Positions 33,931 to 43,203 are shown, counted from the stretch's first letter. The stretch: 64,000 bases of DNA from Clostridia bacterium (GCA_017547805.1 JAFYOR010000075.1:21880-85879); one strand, 5' to 3'. Notes: a model not told the origin generated them from the letters alone. Numbers and translations are program-made.

Positions 33931-34303
33931 TTGAAAAAGCATTGGCGGAAGGAGAATTGCGGCTCTGTCTCCTTGGCTATGGTGAATATTGCATTTTCCT
34001 CCGCGATTTGAAATTCGACCACTTTACGGATTACGAGCTGCTGCTGCGGATATCTGCTGCGCCGCGCTTTGCGTGCTTACGAATGCGCAGATGGAAAAGA
34101 AAGCCGGTTTTCACTTTCCGCTGACTAAGAAGGCGGGGATGATCCGGCGTGTGATCTCGTCCATGGAAGCGCACAGGGAATCGGTCATCAAATGGATCGA
34201 CGCGCTTCTTGCGGGACAGGGAAGAGCAGAAGCATATCATTCGGCGGTCTTAAGCGATGCGGCGCATTTTGTGCGCGGGGAGGATTCGGACGGTGAACGG
34301 TAA
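33927..34303 (+). pseudogene. Frameshifted small gene after the PARG-like gene
   Basis: Translation starts at ATG 33927 (overlapping the previous stop) and reads MIEKALAEGELRLCLLGYGE, then runs out of sense after the CTGCTGCTG stretch at about 34041. Another frame continues with AALCVLTNAQMEKKAGFHF and MIRRVISSMEAHRESVIKWI to TAA 34303. One frameshift at the CTG repeat would join the two halves into about 125 aa. Either a real decay event or a base-call error. No family recognised. Confidence 0.55.
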
Positions 34304-34565
34304 GACACTCTTCATTACAAGATTTCTTGATTCAGCGCATCATGCGGCGGTGTTCTTTGATTGGGACGACGACTGCTTTTATCATGTGCTGTTTGAACGC
34401 GTACAGACCGGAGGCGCGGCGGGGTATGCGCTGCGGGACAAGGGCAGACCGGTATCCATTGATACGGTCAGAAAGCTTGCGGAAGCGTCCGAGGATGGAA
34501 ACGCCGGCCGGTACTGCGCGATCACGGAAGAAAACTGGCGCGAGCTGGTGGATCAATCGCGCTGA
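34293..34565 (+). CDS. Small protein of unknown function
   Basis: 90 aa from GTG 34293 with GGGGAGGA eight bases upstream; it overlaps the preceding broken gene by 11 bp. The sequence has aromatic/acidic clusters (AAVFFDWDDDCFYHVLFERV) and no membrane span. Likely translated with the PARG-like gene. No family recognised. Confidence 0.55.
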   Translation: MNGKTLFITRFLDSAHHAAVFFDWDDDCFYHVLFERVQTGGAAGYALRDKGRPVSIDTVRKLAEASEDGNAGRYCAITEENWRELVDQSR

Positions 34566-34609
34566 TCTGTGTACCGCACCCTACATTTGAATTCAGGAGG
34601 ACGAACGAC

Positions 34610-35689
34610 ATGGCGATAAAAAACCCGGTCATCCGGTTTGCACTGCGTATTGCAGCCTGGCTGCTGATTCTGACCGGCGGTTTGTTTGGCATTTCTTCGG
34701 TCATCTGCGCTGTGGCGACGGTTGCCGGCGCGCTGGAGATTTCATCTTTCGGCGAAGGCGCTGCCGTCTTTGTGATACTTCTTGCGATGGCGGCTGCGAA
34801 TATCTTCATCATGTATGGCGGAATCCGGCTGAACAGATTTGCTTGCGGAAAAAAAGCGAAAAAACAAACAGCGCAAATGAAACAGGTTGGCGCGTCCATG
34901 ACTGTTATGCAGGAGAAGCCGCAGCCCACGGCGGACCAGAAAAGGCTGCAGGATATCGAGGAAAGCATATATTATCTGAAGGGCGCAATTGAGGCAAATC
35001 CCATGTTCGGCGGCGCCGGGGAATATGAAAAGCGGATCGCAAGCCTGAATGAGGAGAAGCGGAATCTGCTCAGAAAGATGGCGGGCGATCCGGCGCAGCT
35101 TACGATTCAGGATGCGGTGAATACCTTCCTGCCGGAAGAACAGGCGCGGTTCGAAGAACAGATCGATCAGTATTCGCAGGACATTCAGCGCGGCGGGGCG
35201 ATGCCCGGGGAAGAGAGCGCATTGAACCGCGGACTGGTTTTGATCGAGGGAAGGCCGGTTCCCTTGAAAGTCATCCGGCGTCTTAAAGAGATGCGGGAGG
35301 CGTTCGTGAAGGAAGAGATAACGTCCGGCGACGAACGGACGGATCGCGAACTGCGCCGGAAAACGGATACGGTGCTCTGGTCGGTCGGCAAGATCATCTA
35401 TGATGAGCCGGACAATCCCTATGAAACGGTGAAAGTCTATCTGGCGCTGGGCGCTGAGCACATGGCGGTCAAATCCTGCATCGCAGAGCATGGAATCGGC
35501 GGCGGACAGTCGTGGCGGGGCGTCTTTCTGGATGCAGACAATCTGCAAAAGCTCAGGAATATAGTTGGCGAGGACATTGAAGCGTTTTTGAGCGTGTATC
35601 TGCGTAAATACAGGAATATGGGACTTATCGCGTTTGAGAAGTTCCTTGATCAACACGCCATTGCGTATGAATCAAAGCACGCATTTTGA
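34610..35689 (+). CDS. Membrane-anchored protein of unknown function
   Basis: 359 aa. Two N-terminal membrane segments (ALRIAAWLLILTGGLFGI and FVILLAMAAANIFIMYGG, about 11-72), a basic stretch, a helical linker (about 105-165) and a charged cytoplasmic domain (NTFLPEEQARFEEQIDQY, SVGKIIYDEPDNPYETV). No family recognised. AGGAGG precedes the ATG. It may form an operon with the next gene (43 bp). Confidence 0.65.
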   Translation: MAIKNPVIRFALRIAAWLLILTGGLFGISSVICAVATVAGALEISSFGEGAAVFVILLAMAAANIFIMYGGIRLNRFACGKKAKKQTAQMKQVGASMTVMQEKPQPTADQKRLQDIEESIYYLKGAIEANPMFGGAGEYEKRIASLNEEKRNLLRKMAGDPAQLTIQDAVNTFLPEEQARFEEQIDQYSQDIQRGGAMPGEESALNRGLVLIEGRPVPLKVIRRLKEMREAFVKEEITSGDERTDRELRRKTDTVLWSVGKIIYDEPDNPYETVKVYLALGAEHMAVKSCIAEHGIGGGQSWRGVFLDADNLQKLRNIVGEDIEAFLSVYLRKYRNMGLIAFEKFLDQHAIAYESKHAF

Positions 35690-35732
35690 TCATGCATCAC
35701 AAGAAAAACTGTGTATTGAAAGGAATGAGACG

Positions 35733-36341
35733 ATGGGATTTCTGGATTTTTTGTTCAGCAATAAGAAGGACAAAGAACAGAAGGGCAAAGAGCAGGAGTT
35801 TCGCACGCGCGAGACCATCGACACGCAGACGCTGATGACCTCGCAGCTTGCGGCGCTGTATCTGCATGAACGCAATTTCACATACCGGGATATATACATT
35901 CAGAAGCTTGCTGCCGGCGGCGTTCCGCTTGCCGATGCCCAAAGGCTCTTTGAGTTTGAGTGCGGCGTCATGGAGCGCCATGCCAAGCCGTATCTGCTGG
36001 AACCGGGATTCACGAAGAACTGGTTCTTCGGGCTGAAGGCGCCGTTTTTTCAGGTGTATCCCAAAACGAAGGCGGATATCCTGAAGGAAAGGAGCCTCAC
36101 GGTCAGCGAACTCTGCAAGCTGATTGACGAGGCGGAATGGCACTTCTGGAACAGCCATGAAAAGAACGTTCCGGGCGAAGTCTGGGCGGAAATCTGCGCA
36201 TGGAGAATGAACGGACCGGGAGCGGAATTTGCGATGCGGTATTTTGAGATGATCGCAGCGCAGACCGGCGTATCCATGGACAGCATCGCTGCGCTCAGCA
36301 ACGAACAGGGATCGCACCTGAGCCGCTATAAATGGGACTGA
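35733..36341 (+). CDS. Unknown protein with basic N-terminus
   Basis: 202 aa from ATG 35733 behind GAAAGGAATGAG. The start MGFLDFLFSNKKDKEQKGK recalls small peripheral proteins; the rest is soluble and helical (QRLFEFECGVMERHAKPYLL, FAMRYFEMIAAQTGVSMDSI). A slight resemblance to the first residues of the SAP protein at 13629 is noted. No known domain. Confidence 0.6.
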   Translation: MGFLDFLFSNKKDKEQKGKEQEFRTRETIDTQTLMTSQLAALYLHERNFTYRDIYIQKLAAGGVPLADAQRLFEFECGVMERHAKPYLLEPGFTKNWFFGLKAPFFQVYPKTKADILKERSLTVSELCKLIDEAEWHFWNSHEKNVPGEVWAEICAWRMNGPGAEFAMRYFEMIAAQTGVSMDSIAALSNEQGSHLSRYKWD

Positions 36342-36454
36342 CGGATGCGTGCGCAGCCGGCAGCATCGCAGACAGACCGGGTTATTGCCTGTCTGCGGCG
36401 AAAAGGTGATCTGAGAATGCCTGAATTACATGGGAATAACGGAGGATAAACGAC

Positions 36455-37477
36455 ATGTCTCAGACTGAAGTGAGAATACAGAAGAGCAACAATGCCATCG
36501 ATCTGTGCAAACTCATCATGGCGGTATTTGTCATTGCCATTCACACCCATCCGCTGGAAAACTGCAAGAATCAAAGTGTTCTTGCTTTCTATGACATGAT
36601 TGTGAGCATGGCAGTTCCGTTTTTCTTTTTGTCCTCCGGCTATTTTCTTGGCAGCAAGGTCAGGCTTGTTTCGGAAGCCAACGAAAAAACAGCGCATGCA
36701 TTCAAGTACTTCTGCAAAATCGCCAGAATGTATGTGGTTTGGACAATCATCTATCTGCCGCTGGCTGTATACAGCGCTCTGAAGAATGATAAATCCGTTT
36801 TACACGATATCGCGCTCTACATCAGGAATTTCTTTTTCATTGGAGAACAGTATAATTCGTGGCATTTGTGGTATCTGCTTTCAACTGTCTATGCGCTGAT
36901 TCTCGTCATGGCGATGCTGCGGCTTAAATGGTCTGAGCGCAGATGGACGGTTGTAATTGGTATGATGTGCATGCTCAGCATTGCGCTGGATACGCTTGCG
37001 CAATATTCTGGAGATCTGCCTGCGGCGCTTGCGGTCGTTGACAAGCTGGTTTCCCTTTCAATTCAGAACGGGAGAATTCTGCAGGGCGCAATCTATATCC
37101 CGATCGGCATGCTGATGGCAGGCAGGAAACAGCGCATCAAAAGTCTGCTGCTTATCTTTGTCCTTTGCTTTGGCGCGGATTGCTTCACCGGTAATCTGCC
37201 GATCAGCGGTCTGCTGCGGATCCTGAGCAGCATTGCTTTCTTTGGCATCGTGCTGAGTATTGACCTGAAGGAGCATGCGGTTTATCCGGAAATGAGAAGA
37301 CTGAGCACCTTGCTGTACCTGACGCATATGTATGTCTGGACATTCTATTATGTATTGGTATACGGGCAGAAAACATATGGCTTGGATGCCTTTGTCGTGA
37401 CAACGCTGGTTTGCCTTGTTCTGGGGCTTGCATATGATCGCTTCGCGCGCAGGAGACTTCTTGGGCAGCGCAGATGA
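36455..37477 (+). CDS. Acyltransferase family membrane protein (acyltransferase 3)
   Basis: 340 aa with about ten membrane segments. The N-terminus NNAIDLCKLIMAVFVIAIHTHP contains the His of the acyltransferase-3 active motif, and FFFLSSGYFLG follows. The C-terminal LLYLTHMYVWTFYYVLVY is also typical. These proteins O-acetylate or succinylate surface sugars or wall polymers. AGGAGGAT... is replaced here by CGGAGGATAAACGAC before ATG. No neighbouring glycan genes. Confidence 0.85.
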   Translation: MSQTEVRIQKSNNAIDLCKLIMAVFVIAIHTHPLENCKNQSVLAFYDMIVSMAVPFFFLSSGYFLGSKVRLVSEANEKTAHAFKYFCKIARMYVVWTIIYLPLAVYSALKNDKSVLHDIALYIRNFFFIGEQYNSWHLWYLLSTVYALILVMAMLRLKWSERRWTVVIGMMCMLSIALDTLAQYSGDLPAALAVVDKLVSLSIQNGRILQGAIYIPIGMLMAGRKQRIKSLLLIFVLCFGADCFTGNLPISGLLRILSSIAFFGIVLSIDLKEHAVYPEMRRLSTLLYLTHMYVWTFYYVLVYGQKTYGLDAFVVTTLVCLVLGLAYDRFARRRLLGQRR

Positions 37478-37560
37478 GTGTCAGAGGATGCATTGACATA
37501 AAGTGTTGCATCGACGGATGCTGGAAAGCCCGGCACGCGGCGGGAAAGATTCGCCTCTGA

Positions 37561-37589
37561 TTGACAAGGGAACCGGCAGGCGGTACAAT
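37561..37589 (+). promoter_or_regulatory. Promoter of the M42 peptidase gene
   Basis: Perfect TTGACA (37561-37566), 17-base spacer, TACAAT (37584-37589), 32 bp before the ATG. Confidence 0.88.
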
Positions 37590-37620
37590 TCAATCAGTAC
37601 ATTCACAGGGGGACAAACGT

Positions 37621-38703
37621 ATGAAGATCGACGCTAAGACGCTTGAAATGATCCGCGCGCTTTCTGATGCGCCTGGCGCATCGGGCTTTGAAGAAGAGGT
37701 TGTCGCCGCAGCAAGGAAATATGTGGAGGGAATCGGAGAAATCAAGGAAGATTTCCTGCATAATCTCTACATCTACCGCAGCGAAAACACGGGCGGCAAA
37801 CCGGTAATCATGCTCGATGCGCACGCGGACGAGGTCGGCTTCATTGTGCAGGCGATCAAGCCCAACGGCACGCTGCGCTTTCTGACGCTGGGCGGCTGGA
37901 ACAAGAACGCCATGGTGTCAAGCAAGGTGCTGGTCAGAAACGCAAAGGGCGAATACGTCCCCGGCATCATCGCCTCCAAGCCTGTGCATCACATGTCTGC
38001 AGCGGAGAAGGCGAATCCGTCGCTGGAAGTGTCGGACATGGTCATCGACGTGGGCGCGGTTTCCGCGCAGGATGCGGTGGAAAACTATCATCTGCGCATC
38101 GGCGAGCCGGTTGTTCCCGCGACGAAATTCGCTTATGATGAGGCGCACGGCGTCATGTTTGGCAAGGCATTTGACTGCCGCATCGGCTGCGCGGTCATCC
38201 TTGAGGTGCTGCGGCGCATGCAGGGGAAGATGCTTTCCTGCGATGTGGCGGCGGTGCTCTCCGCGCAGGAGGAAATCGGCACGCGCGGCTGCAGGGTGAC
38301 GGTCAACCGCGTTGCGCCGGATATCGCCGTGGTGTTGGAGGGCTGCCCGGCGGACGATACATTTGCCGAGCCGTATTTCATCCAGACGGCACTTAAAAAG
38401 GGTCCGATGCTGCGCCATATTGATGTGAGCGCAATCTGTGCGCCGCGCTATCAGCGCTGGGCGCTTGAGCTGGCGCGGGAAAAGGGCATTCCTGTACAGG
38501 AGGCAGTGCGTTCGGGCGGCGGCAATAATGCGTCCGTCTTCCAGACATCGCTGCTGGGCGCGCCGTCCATCGTCGTGGGCGTGCCTGTACGCTATGCGCA
38601 TTCGTGCAACTGCATGACGACGGCGCAGGACTTTGAAGCGTCCGTGCAGCTGGTGTGCGCGCTGCTTGAAAACATCACGCCGGAGATGATCGCTGCGCTG
38701 TGA
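37621..38703 (+). CDS. M42 family metallopeptidase (glutamyl aminopeptidase / endoglucanase-like)
   Basis: 360 aa. The two-metal site is complete: MLDAHADEVGF (His-x-Asp), AFDCRIGC (bridging Asp), AQEEIGTRG (catalytic and metal Glu), EGCPADDT, and YAHSCNCM (last His). M42 enzymes form tetrahedral dodecamers that trim peptides in the cytoplasm. The start is ATG 37621; the longer frame crosses the promoter. Followed after 27 bp by the P-loop/CYTH gene. Confidence 0.94.
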   Translation: MKIDAKTLEMIRALSDAPGASGFEEEVVAAARKYVEGIGEIKEDFLHNLYIYRSENTGGKPVIMLDAHADEVGFIVQAIKPNGTLRFLTLGGWNKNAMVSSKVLVRNAKGEYVPGIIASKPVHHMSAAEKANPSLEVSDMVIDVGAVSAQDAVENYHLRIGEPVVPATKFAYDEAHGVMFGKAFDCRIGCAVILEVLRRMQGKMLSCDVAAVLSAQEEIGTRGCRVTVNRVAPDIAVVLEGCPADDTFAEPYFIQTALKKGPMLRHIDVSAICAPRYQRWALELAREKGIPVQEAVRSGGGNNASVFQTSLLGAPSIVVGVPVRYAHSCNCMTTAQDFEASVQLVCALLENITPEMIAAL

Positions 38704-38730
38704 CGCAGCTTGTGCAAGGAGGATCAACAC

Positions 38731-39834
38731 ATGTCCGTGACAAAGATCGTGATTACCGGCGGTCCCTGCGCCGGCAAAACGACAGCAATGAGCTGGATTC
38801 AGAATAATTTCGCCAAGCTGGGCTATACGGTGCTTTTTGTCAGCGAAACGGCGACGGAGCTGATCACCGGCGGCGTCGCGCCGTGGACCTGCGGCACGAA
38901 TTTGGATTATCAGATGTGCCAGATGAAGCTGCAGATGGAAAAAGAGGCGGTTTATGAGCGGGCGGCGGCGAGCATGCCGTCTGAAAAGATCCTCATCGTC
39001 TGCGATCGCGGCACGATTGACAACCGCGCCTACATGACGGATGAAGAGTTTGGCAGCGTGCTGTCTGCGATTGGCATCAGCGAGGTGGAGCTGCGCGACC
39101 GGTATGACGGCGTGTTCCATCTGGTCACGGCAGCCAAGGGTGCTCAGCAGTTTTATACCACCGCGAACAACGCCGCGCGCACGGAAAGCGTTGAGCAGGC
39201 GGCTGCGCTTGATGACAGGCTCATCGCTGCATGGACCGGTCATCCGCATCTGCGCATCATCGACAATTCGGGCGATTTTGAAAAGAAGCTGGAGCGGCTG
39301 ATGGCCGAGATGCGCGCGCTGCTGGGCGAACCGCAGCCCATGGAGATCGAGCGCAAATTCCTCATCGAATATCCCGATATTGCGTGGCTTGACAGCCTGC
39401 CCAACTGCCAGCGCGTGGAGATCATCCAGACGTATCTTCTCCCGGAGGACGGCATGGAGGCGCGCATCCGCCAGCGCGGCGCACACGGGCATTATATCTA
39501 TACCAAGACGGTCAAAAAGGCGCTGACCGGCATGACGCGCGTGGAGATTGAATCCCGCCTCTCGCAGGAGGAATATCTTGCGCTCATGATGAACGCGGAT
39601 ACCACGCGCCGCCAGATCAGAAAGACGCGCTATTGCCTGACGCATGGCAGCCAGTATCTGGAGATCGACGTCTATCCCTTCTGGACGGACCGTGCGATTC
39701 TGGAAATTGAGCTGAGCGATGAGCAGGAGGCCATCAGTATTCCGCAGGAACTCCGCGTGATCCGCGAAGTGACGGAGGATCCGCGATATAAGAATGCCGC
39801 GCTGGCCTGTGCACCGGATCTTGCTGCGCTGTGA
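38731..39834 (+). CDS. P-loop ATPase (AAA_28) fused to a CYTH/triphosphate-tunnel domain
   Basis: 367 aa. Residues 1-195 form a P-loop kinase-like domain with GGPCAGKTT at 10-18 and ILIVCDRGTIDNRAYM (Walker B-like). Residues 200-367 carry a CYTH domain starting EIERKFLIEY (205-214), the ExExK-type motif, with IRQRGAHGHYIYTKTVKK and EIDVYPFWTDRAILEIEL. CYTH proteins hydrolyse inorganic triphosphate or handle phosphorylated nucleotides; the fusion suggests coupled action on one compound, as in plant TTM1/2. AAGGAGG precedes the ATG. Confidence 0.88.
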   Translation: MSVTKIVITGGPCAGKTTAMSWIQNNFAKLGYTVLFVSETATELITGGVAPWTCGTNLDYQMCQMKLQMEKEAVYERAAASMPSEKILIVCDRGTIDNRAYMTDEEFGSVLSAIGISEVELRDRYDGVFHLVTAAKGAQQFYTTANNAARTESVEQAAALDDRLIAAWTGHPHLRIIDNSGDFEKKLERLMAEMRALLGEPQPMEIERKFLIEYPDIAWLDSLPNCQRVEIIQTYLLPEDGMEARIRQRGAHGHYIYTKTVKKALTGMTRVEIESRLSQEEYLALMMNADTTRRQIRKTRYCLTHGSQYLEIDVYPFWTDRAILEIELSDEQEAISIPQELRVIREVTEDPRYKNAALACAPDLAAL

Positions 39835-39920
39835 GCGGCGGATATTGAGGAAAGGGTCTGTTTTCCTGCGCATAATTATGGTATCATGATGCAATCAGAA
39901 GTACACAGGAGGAATCGTTC

Positions 39921-40853
39921 ATGAGCATCGTCGTCATCGGCACGGCATTTGTGGATATCAAGGGCTTCCCGGAGGAGCAGTACATCCCGGACGGACGCAA
40001 CGCGGGCAGGGTGGAATACATACACGGCGGCGTTGCGCGCAACGTCGTGGAGGATATTGCCAACATTGAGCTTCGCCCGACGTATCTGGGCATTGTGGAT
40101 GAAACCCCGATGGGCAAGGACGTGCTGGAAAAGCTGCGCCGCCATAAGGTGAACGTCGATTATATCCTGACAAGACCCAATGGCATGGGCATCTGGCTGG
40201 CCGTGTTTGACAATAACGGTGATGTTGCCGGCTCCATCTCCATGCGGCCGGACGCGTATCCGCTGGTCGGTCTGCTTGATGAAAAGGGCGACGAGATCTT
40301 TGAGAAGGCGTCTTCCGTTGTTCTGCAGGTGGACCTGCATAAGGATATCGTCAAAAAGGTCTTTGAGCTGGCGGAAAAGCACCATACCAAGCTCTATGCG
40401 CTCGTCTCCAACATGAACATCGCCGTGCAGCGCCGCGATTTCATCCAGAAGTTTGACTGCTTCATCTGCAACCAGTTGGAAGCGGGACAGCTGTTCCTGG
40501 ATGACTACAGCGAGAAGACGCCGCAGGAGATGTGCGATATTCTTGCGGATAAGGTGGTTCACGCGAACATTCCCTCGATGATCGTCACCATGGGCGCGAA
40601 GGGCGCGGTGTATGCCGATATGAGCGGCGCCAAGGGCGTCTGCGCAGCGCGCAATGTGCAGGTAAAGGATACGACCGGCGCGGGCGATGCGTTCTGCGCG
40701 GGCGTGGTTGCCGGACTGACGTACGGCAAGTCCCTGCCTGATGCGATTGAAATCGGCTCCACGCTTGCGGCCTCCGTGATCACCTCGCAGGAGAACGTCT
40801 GTCCGCGCTTCCTGCCCAGAGAGCTGGGCATTGATGTCATTCCCGAAGATTAA
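39921..40853 (+). CDS. PfkB/ribokinase family carbohydrate kinase
   Basis: 310 aa. Signature 1 (GGVARNVVEDIANI, near 34-47) and signature 2 (VKDTTGAGDAFCAGVVAGL, about 250-268) with the catalytic Asp of GAGD are intact. It resembles the sugar or pseudouridine kinase branch, but the substrate cannot be set. CAGGAGG precedes the ATG; a separate transcript from the P-loop/CYTH gene is likely. Confidence 0.92.
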   Translation: MSIVVIGTAFVDIKGFPEEQYIPDGRNAGRVEYIHGGVARNVVEDIANIELRPTYLGIVDETPMGKDVLEKLRRHKVNVDYILTRPNGMGIWLAVFDNNGDVAGSISMRPDAYPLVGLLDEKGDEIFEKASSVVLQVDLHKDIVKKVFELAEKHHTKLYALVSNMNIAVQRRDFIQKFDCFICNQLEAGQLFLDDYSEKTPQEMCDILADKVVHANIPSMIVTMGAKGAVYADMSGAKGVCAARNVQVKDTTGAGDAFCAGVVAGLTYGKSLPDAIEIGSTLAASVITSQENVCPRFLPRELGIDVIPED

Positions 40854-40901
40854 CCCCGGGGCTCGTCTTTAGGCGGGCCCTATTTTGGCATGTAGGAGAA
40901 A

Positions 40902-42257
40902 ATGATGAAGCCTTCGCAAACCCGAGGAAAGGACTTTACGCAGGGGCGCGTGTGGGAGAACATCCTCTCGCAGGCGATCCCGCTGACGCTGGCGCAGCTG
41001 GTGCAGCTGCTGTATAACGTCGTTGACCGCATCTATATCGGCCACATGGGGGATGGAAGCGGCCTCGCGCTGACGGGCGTGGGCCTTGCGTTCCCGTTTG
41101 TAACGCTCATTCTGGCGTTTACGTCGCTGTTTGGCATGGGCGGCACGCCGCTGTTTTCTATTGCCCGGGGACAAAAGGATGACGAGCGGGCGGAGCGGAT
41201 ACTGGGCAGCGTGTTTTTTCTGCTGACGGCGTCCTCGATTGCGCTGATGGCGCTTTGCTATGCGCTCAAAAGACCGCTGCTTTATCTGTTTGGCGCGAGC
41301 GATGCGTCCTTTGGCTATGCCAGCGCGTATCTGACGGTGTATCTGCTGGGCACGCCGTTTTCCATGATCACCAACGGCCTCAATGGATTTATCAACGCAC
41401 AGGGCTTCCCGCGCATGGGCATGCTGACCACGATCATCGGTGCGCTGCTCAATCTGATTCTGGATCCGATCTTCATTTTCTGGCTGGATATGGGTGTGGC
41501 CGGCGCGGCGCTGGCGACGGTAATCAGTCAGATCGTTTCGGCTGTCTGGGTGCTTGCGTTCCTGACCGGAAAAAAGGCGGCGCTGCGCATCCGCAGGAAG
41601 CATCTGTGCATGGAGCGCGCGCTGACCGGGCAGATCGTTTCCCTCGGTGCGTCGGGCTTTGTCATGCAGGGCACGAACTTTCTCGTGCAGATTTCTGCCA
41701 ACACCATGCTCCAAGGCTACGGCGGAGACCTGTATGTCGGCGTGATGACGGTGCTTTCCTCTGTGCGGGAAGTCTTTTCCATGCCGATATCCGGTCTTTC
41801 AAACGGCTGCCAGCCGGTGCTTGGCTATAATTTCGGCGCAGGCAGGAAGGATCGCGTCAAGGAGGGCATCCGCTTCACCATCGGCGCGGGACTCGTGTAT
41901 ACGGGCATTGGCTGGCTGCTGGTCATGCTCTTTCCCAAGGCGCTTTTCGGCATATTCTCAAGCGACGAAGCGATGCTGGCCATTGGTCCACGTGCGCTCA
42001 ATATGTATTTCTTCGGCTTTGTTTGCATGGCGTTCCAGTTTGCCGGACAGTCGACCTTCCTTGCGCTTGGAAGGGCGAAGATGGCGATTTGTTTTGCGCT
42101 GCTTCGTAAGGTTGTGATCGTTGTGCCGCTGACGTTGCTGCTGCCCGGCCTTGGCCTTGGGGTTGACGGTGTATTCTTGGCAGAGCCGGCATCCAACATC
42201 ATCGGCGGATTGATCTGCTTTGCGGTGATGATGAAGACGGTATACAGAAAGCTGTAA
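40902..42257 (+). CDS. MATE family efflux transporter (second copy)
   Basis: 451 aa with 12 membrane spans; IPLTLAQLVQLLYNVVDRIY at the N-terminus and SNGCQPVLGYNFGAGRKDRV in the second half are MATE hallmarks. It belongs to a different MATE subgroup from the gene at 11662. Two adjacent ATGs follow AGGAGAAA; the second (40905) is equally possible. Followed closely by three small genes. Confidence 0.92.
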   Translation: MMKPSQTRGKDFTQGRVWENILSQAIPLTLAQLVQLLYNVVDRIYIGHMGDGSGLALTGVGLAFPFVTLILAFTSLFGMGGTPLFSIARGQKDDERAERILGSVFFLLTASSIALMALCYALKRPLLYLFGASDASFGYASAYLTVYLLGTPFSMITNGLNGFINAQGFPRMGMLTTIIGALLNLILDPIFIFWLDMGVAGAALATVISQIVSAVWVLAFLTGKKAALRIRRKHLCMERALTGQIVSLGASGFVMQGTNFLVQISANTMLQGYGGDLYVGVMTVLSSVREVFSMPISGLSNGCQPVLGYNFGAGRKDRVKEGIRFTIGAGLVYTGIGWLLVMLFPKALFGIFSSDEAMLAIGPRALNMYFFGFVCMAFQFAGQSTFLALGRAKMAICFALLRKVVIVVPLTLLLPGLGLGVDGVFLAEPASNIIGGLICFAVMMKTVYRKL

Positions 42258-42267
42258 GGTGCGCGCG

Positions 42268-42498
42268 ATGAGAAAAACGGGACTTTGCCTGCTGGCGGCG
42301 CTTGGCGTTGTGCTTGCAGTTATCGGCTATGGGGCTAAAAACCGCTACGCTGCGTCGATTGGAATCATCGGCGGCGCAGATGGCCCGACAGCGATCTTTA
42401 TCGCAGGAAAAACAGGCGCAATGCTCTATGCGGGCACAGCGCTGCTGCTGGCGGCGATGATTCTGCTTGCGGCAGGCATCTGGAAAAGAAGAAAATAA
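42268..42498 (+). CDS. Small two-span membrane protein with decarboxylase beta-subunit motif
   Basis: 76 aa. It has two hydrophobic segments (LLAALGVVLAVIGYG and LLLAAMILLAAGIW). Between them IGIIGGADGPTAIFIAG copies the Na+-binding GGxDGPT motif of OadB-type sodium-pumping decarboxylase beta subunits, which are normally about 370 aa. Either a degraded remnant or, as similar small proteins occur in Clostridia, an independent microprotein. It starts 10 bp after the MATE stop. Confidence 0.7.
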   Translation: MRKTGLCLLAALGVVLAVIGYGAKNRYAASIGIIGGADGPTAIFIAGKTGAMLYAGTALLLAAMILLAAGIWKRRK

Positions 42499-42533
42499 TA
42501 AACGAACGATCAATGGATCAGGAGGATATGAAT

Positions 42534-42716
42534 ATGAAAAACGGAACGCTCGGTCTGATTGTCATTGCGGTGTACTTTGTGTTCAGGCTGATTTTCGATC
42601 ACCTCGCGCAGACGATGCAGATGGAAGAGCTTAAGCTCGGCGGCATGATCGCGGGCTTTCTGACGATTGGCGTGGCTGCGGTGGTGATGATGGTGCGCAG
42701 CGGAAAGAAGAAGTGA
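42534..42716 (+). CDS. Small membrane protein of unknown function
   Basis: 60 aa from ATG 42534 after CAGGAGGAT. Two hydrophobic stretches (TLGLIVIAVYFVFRLIF and IAGFLTIGVAAVVMMV) and a basic end (RSGKKK). No family recognised. Co-transcribed with its neighbours. Confidence 0.65.
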   Translation: MKNGTLGLIVIAVYFVFRLIFDHLAQTMQMEELKLGGMIAGFLTIGVAAVVMMVRSGKKK

Positions 42717-42718
42717 GC

Positions 42719-43093
42719 ATGCGCCGGACGCTTGAACGCTGGTTCGCGGCGTGGATAGAACGGGACGCATCGGTCATCAACGATGTGTTTGCTGGGAAAA
42801 TCGTCTACAGCGAGTGCTATGGTCCGGAGTATCGCGGAATCGGGCAGATTCATCGATGGTTTGATGAATGGAACAGAAAAGGCCGCGTGCTTGAATGGAC
42901 GATCCGGGAAAGCTACTGTGATGGCGACACGATAATTGCGGTCTGGTATTTCTGCTGTGAATACGAAGGCAATACCGCCGGCTTTGACGGAGTGACCATT
43001 GCGCGGTTCGGCGCGGAGGGGAAAATCACTTCCCTTCGGGAGTTTCAATCCGATCCGAAGCATGTTTTTCCCTATGGAAAGGAATTGTGCTGA
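42719..43093 (+). CDS. SnoaL/NTF2-like protein
   Basis: About 124 aa with the cone-shaped NTF2 pattern: LERWFAAWIERDASVINDVF, YRGIGQIHRWFDEWNRKGRV, TIIAVWYFCCEYEGN. These small pockets bind or isomerise small ligands. ATG 42719 follows the previous stop by 2 bases; the GTG at 42713 overlapping that stop is the alternative start. Function unknown. Confidence 0.78.
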   Translation: MRRTLERWFAAWIERDASVINDVFAGKIVYSECYGPEYRGIGQIHRWFDEWNRKGRVLEWTIRESYCDGDTIIAVWYFCCEYEGNTAGFDGVTIARFGAEGKITSLREFQSDPKHVFPYGKELC

Positions 43094-43203
43094 GGGAAAT
43101 TGCCGGAAACTGACAAAAAGGGATGACAATTCCTATACGGGTGTGATAAAATAACGTTAAGAAGCGGCGAACGCCGCATACAGACCGACAGGAGGAGATA
43201 CCC

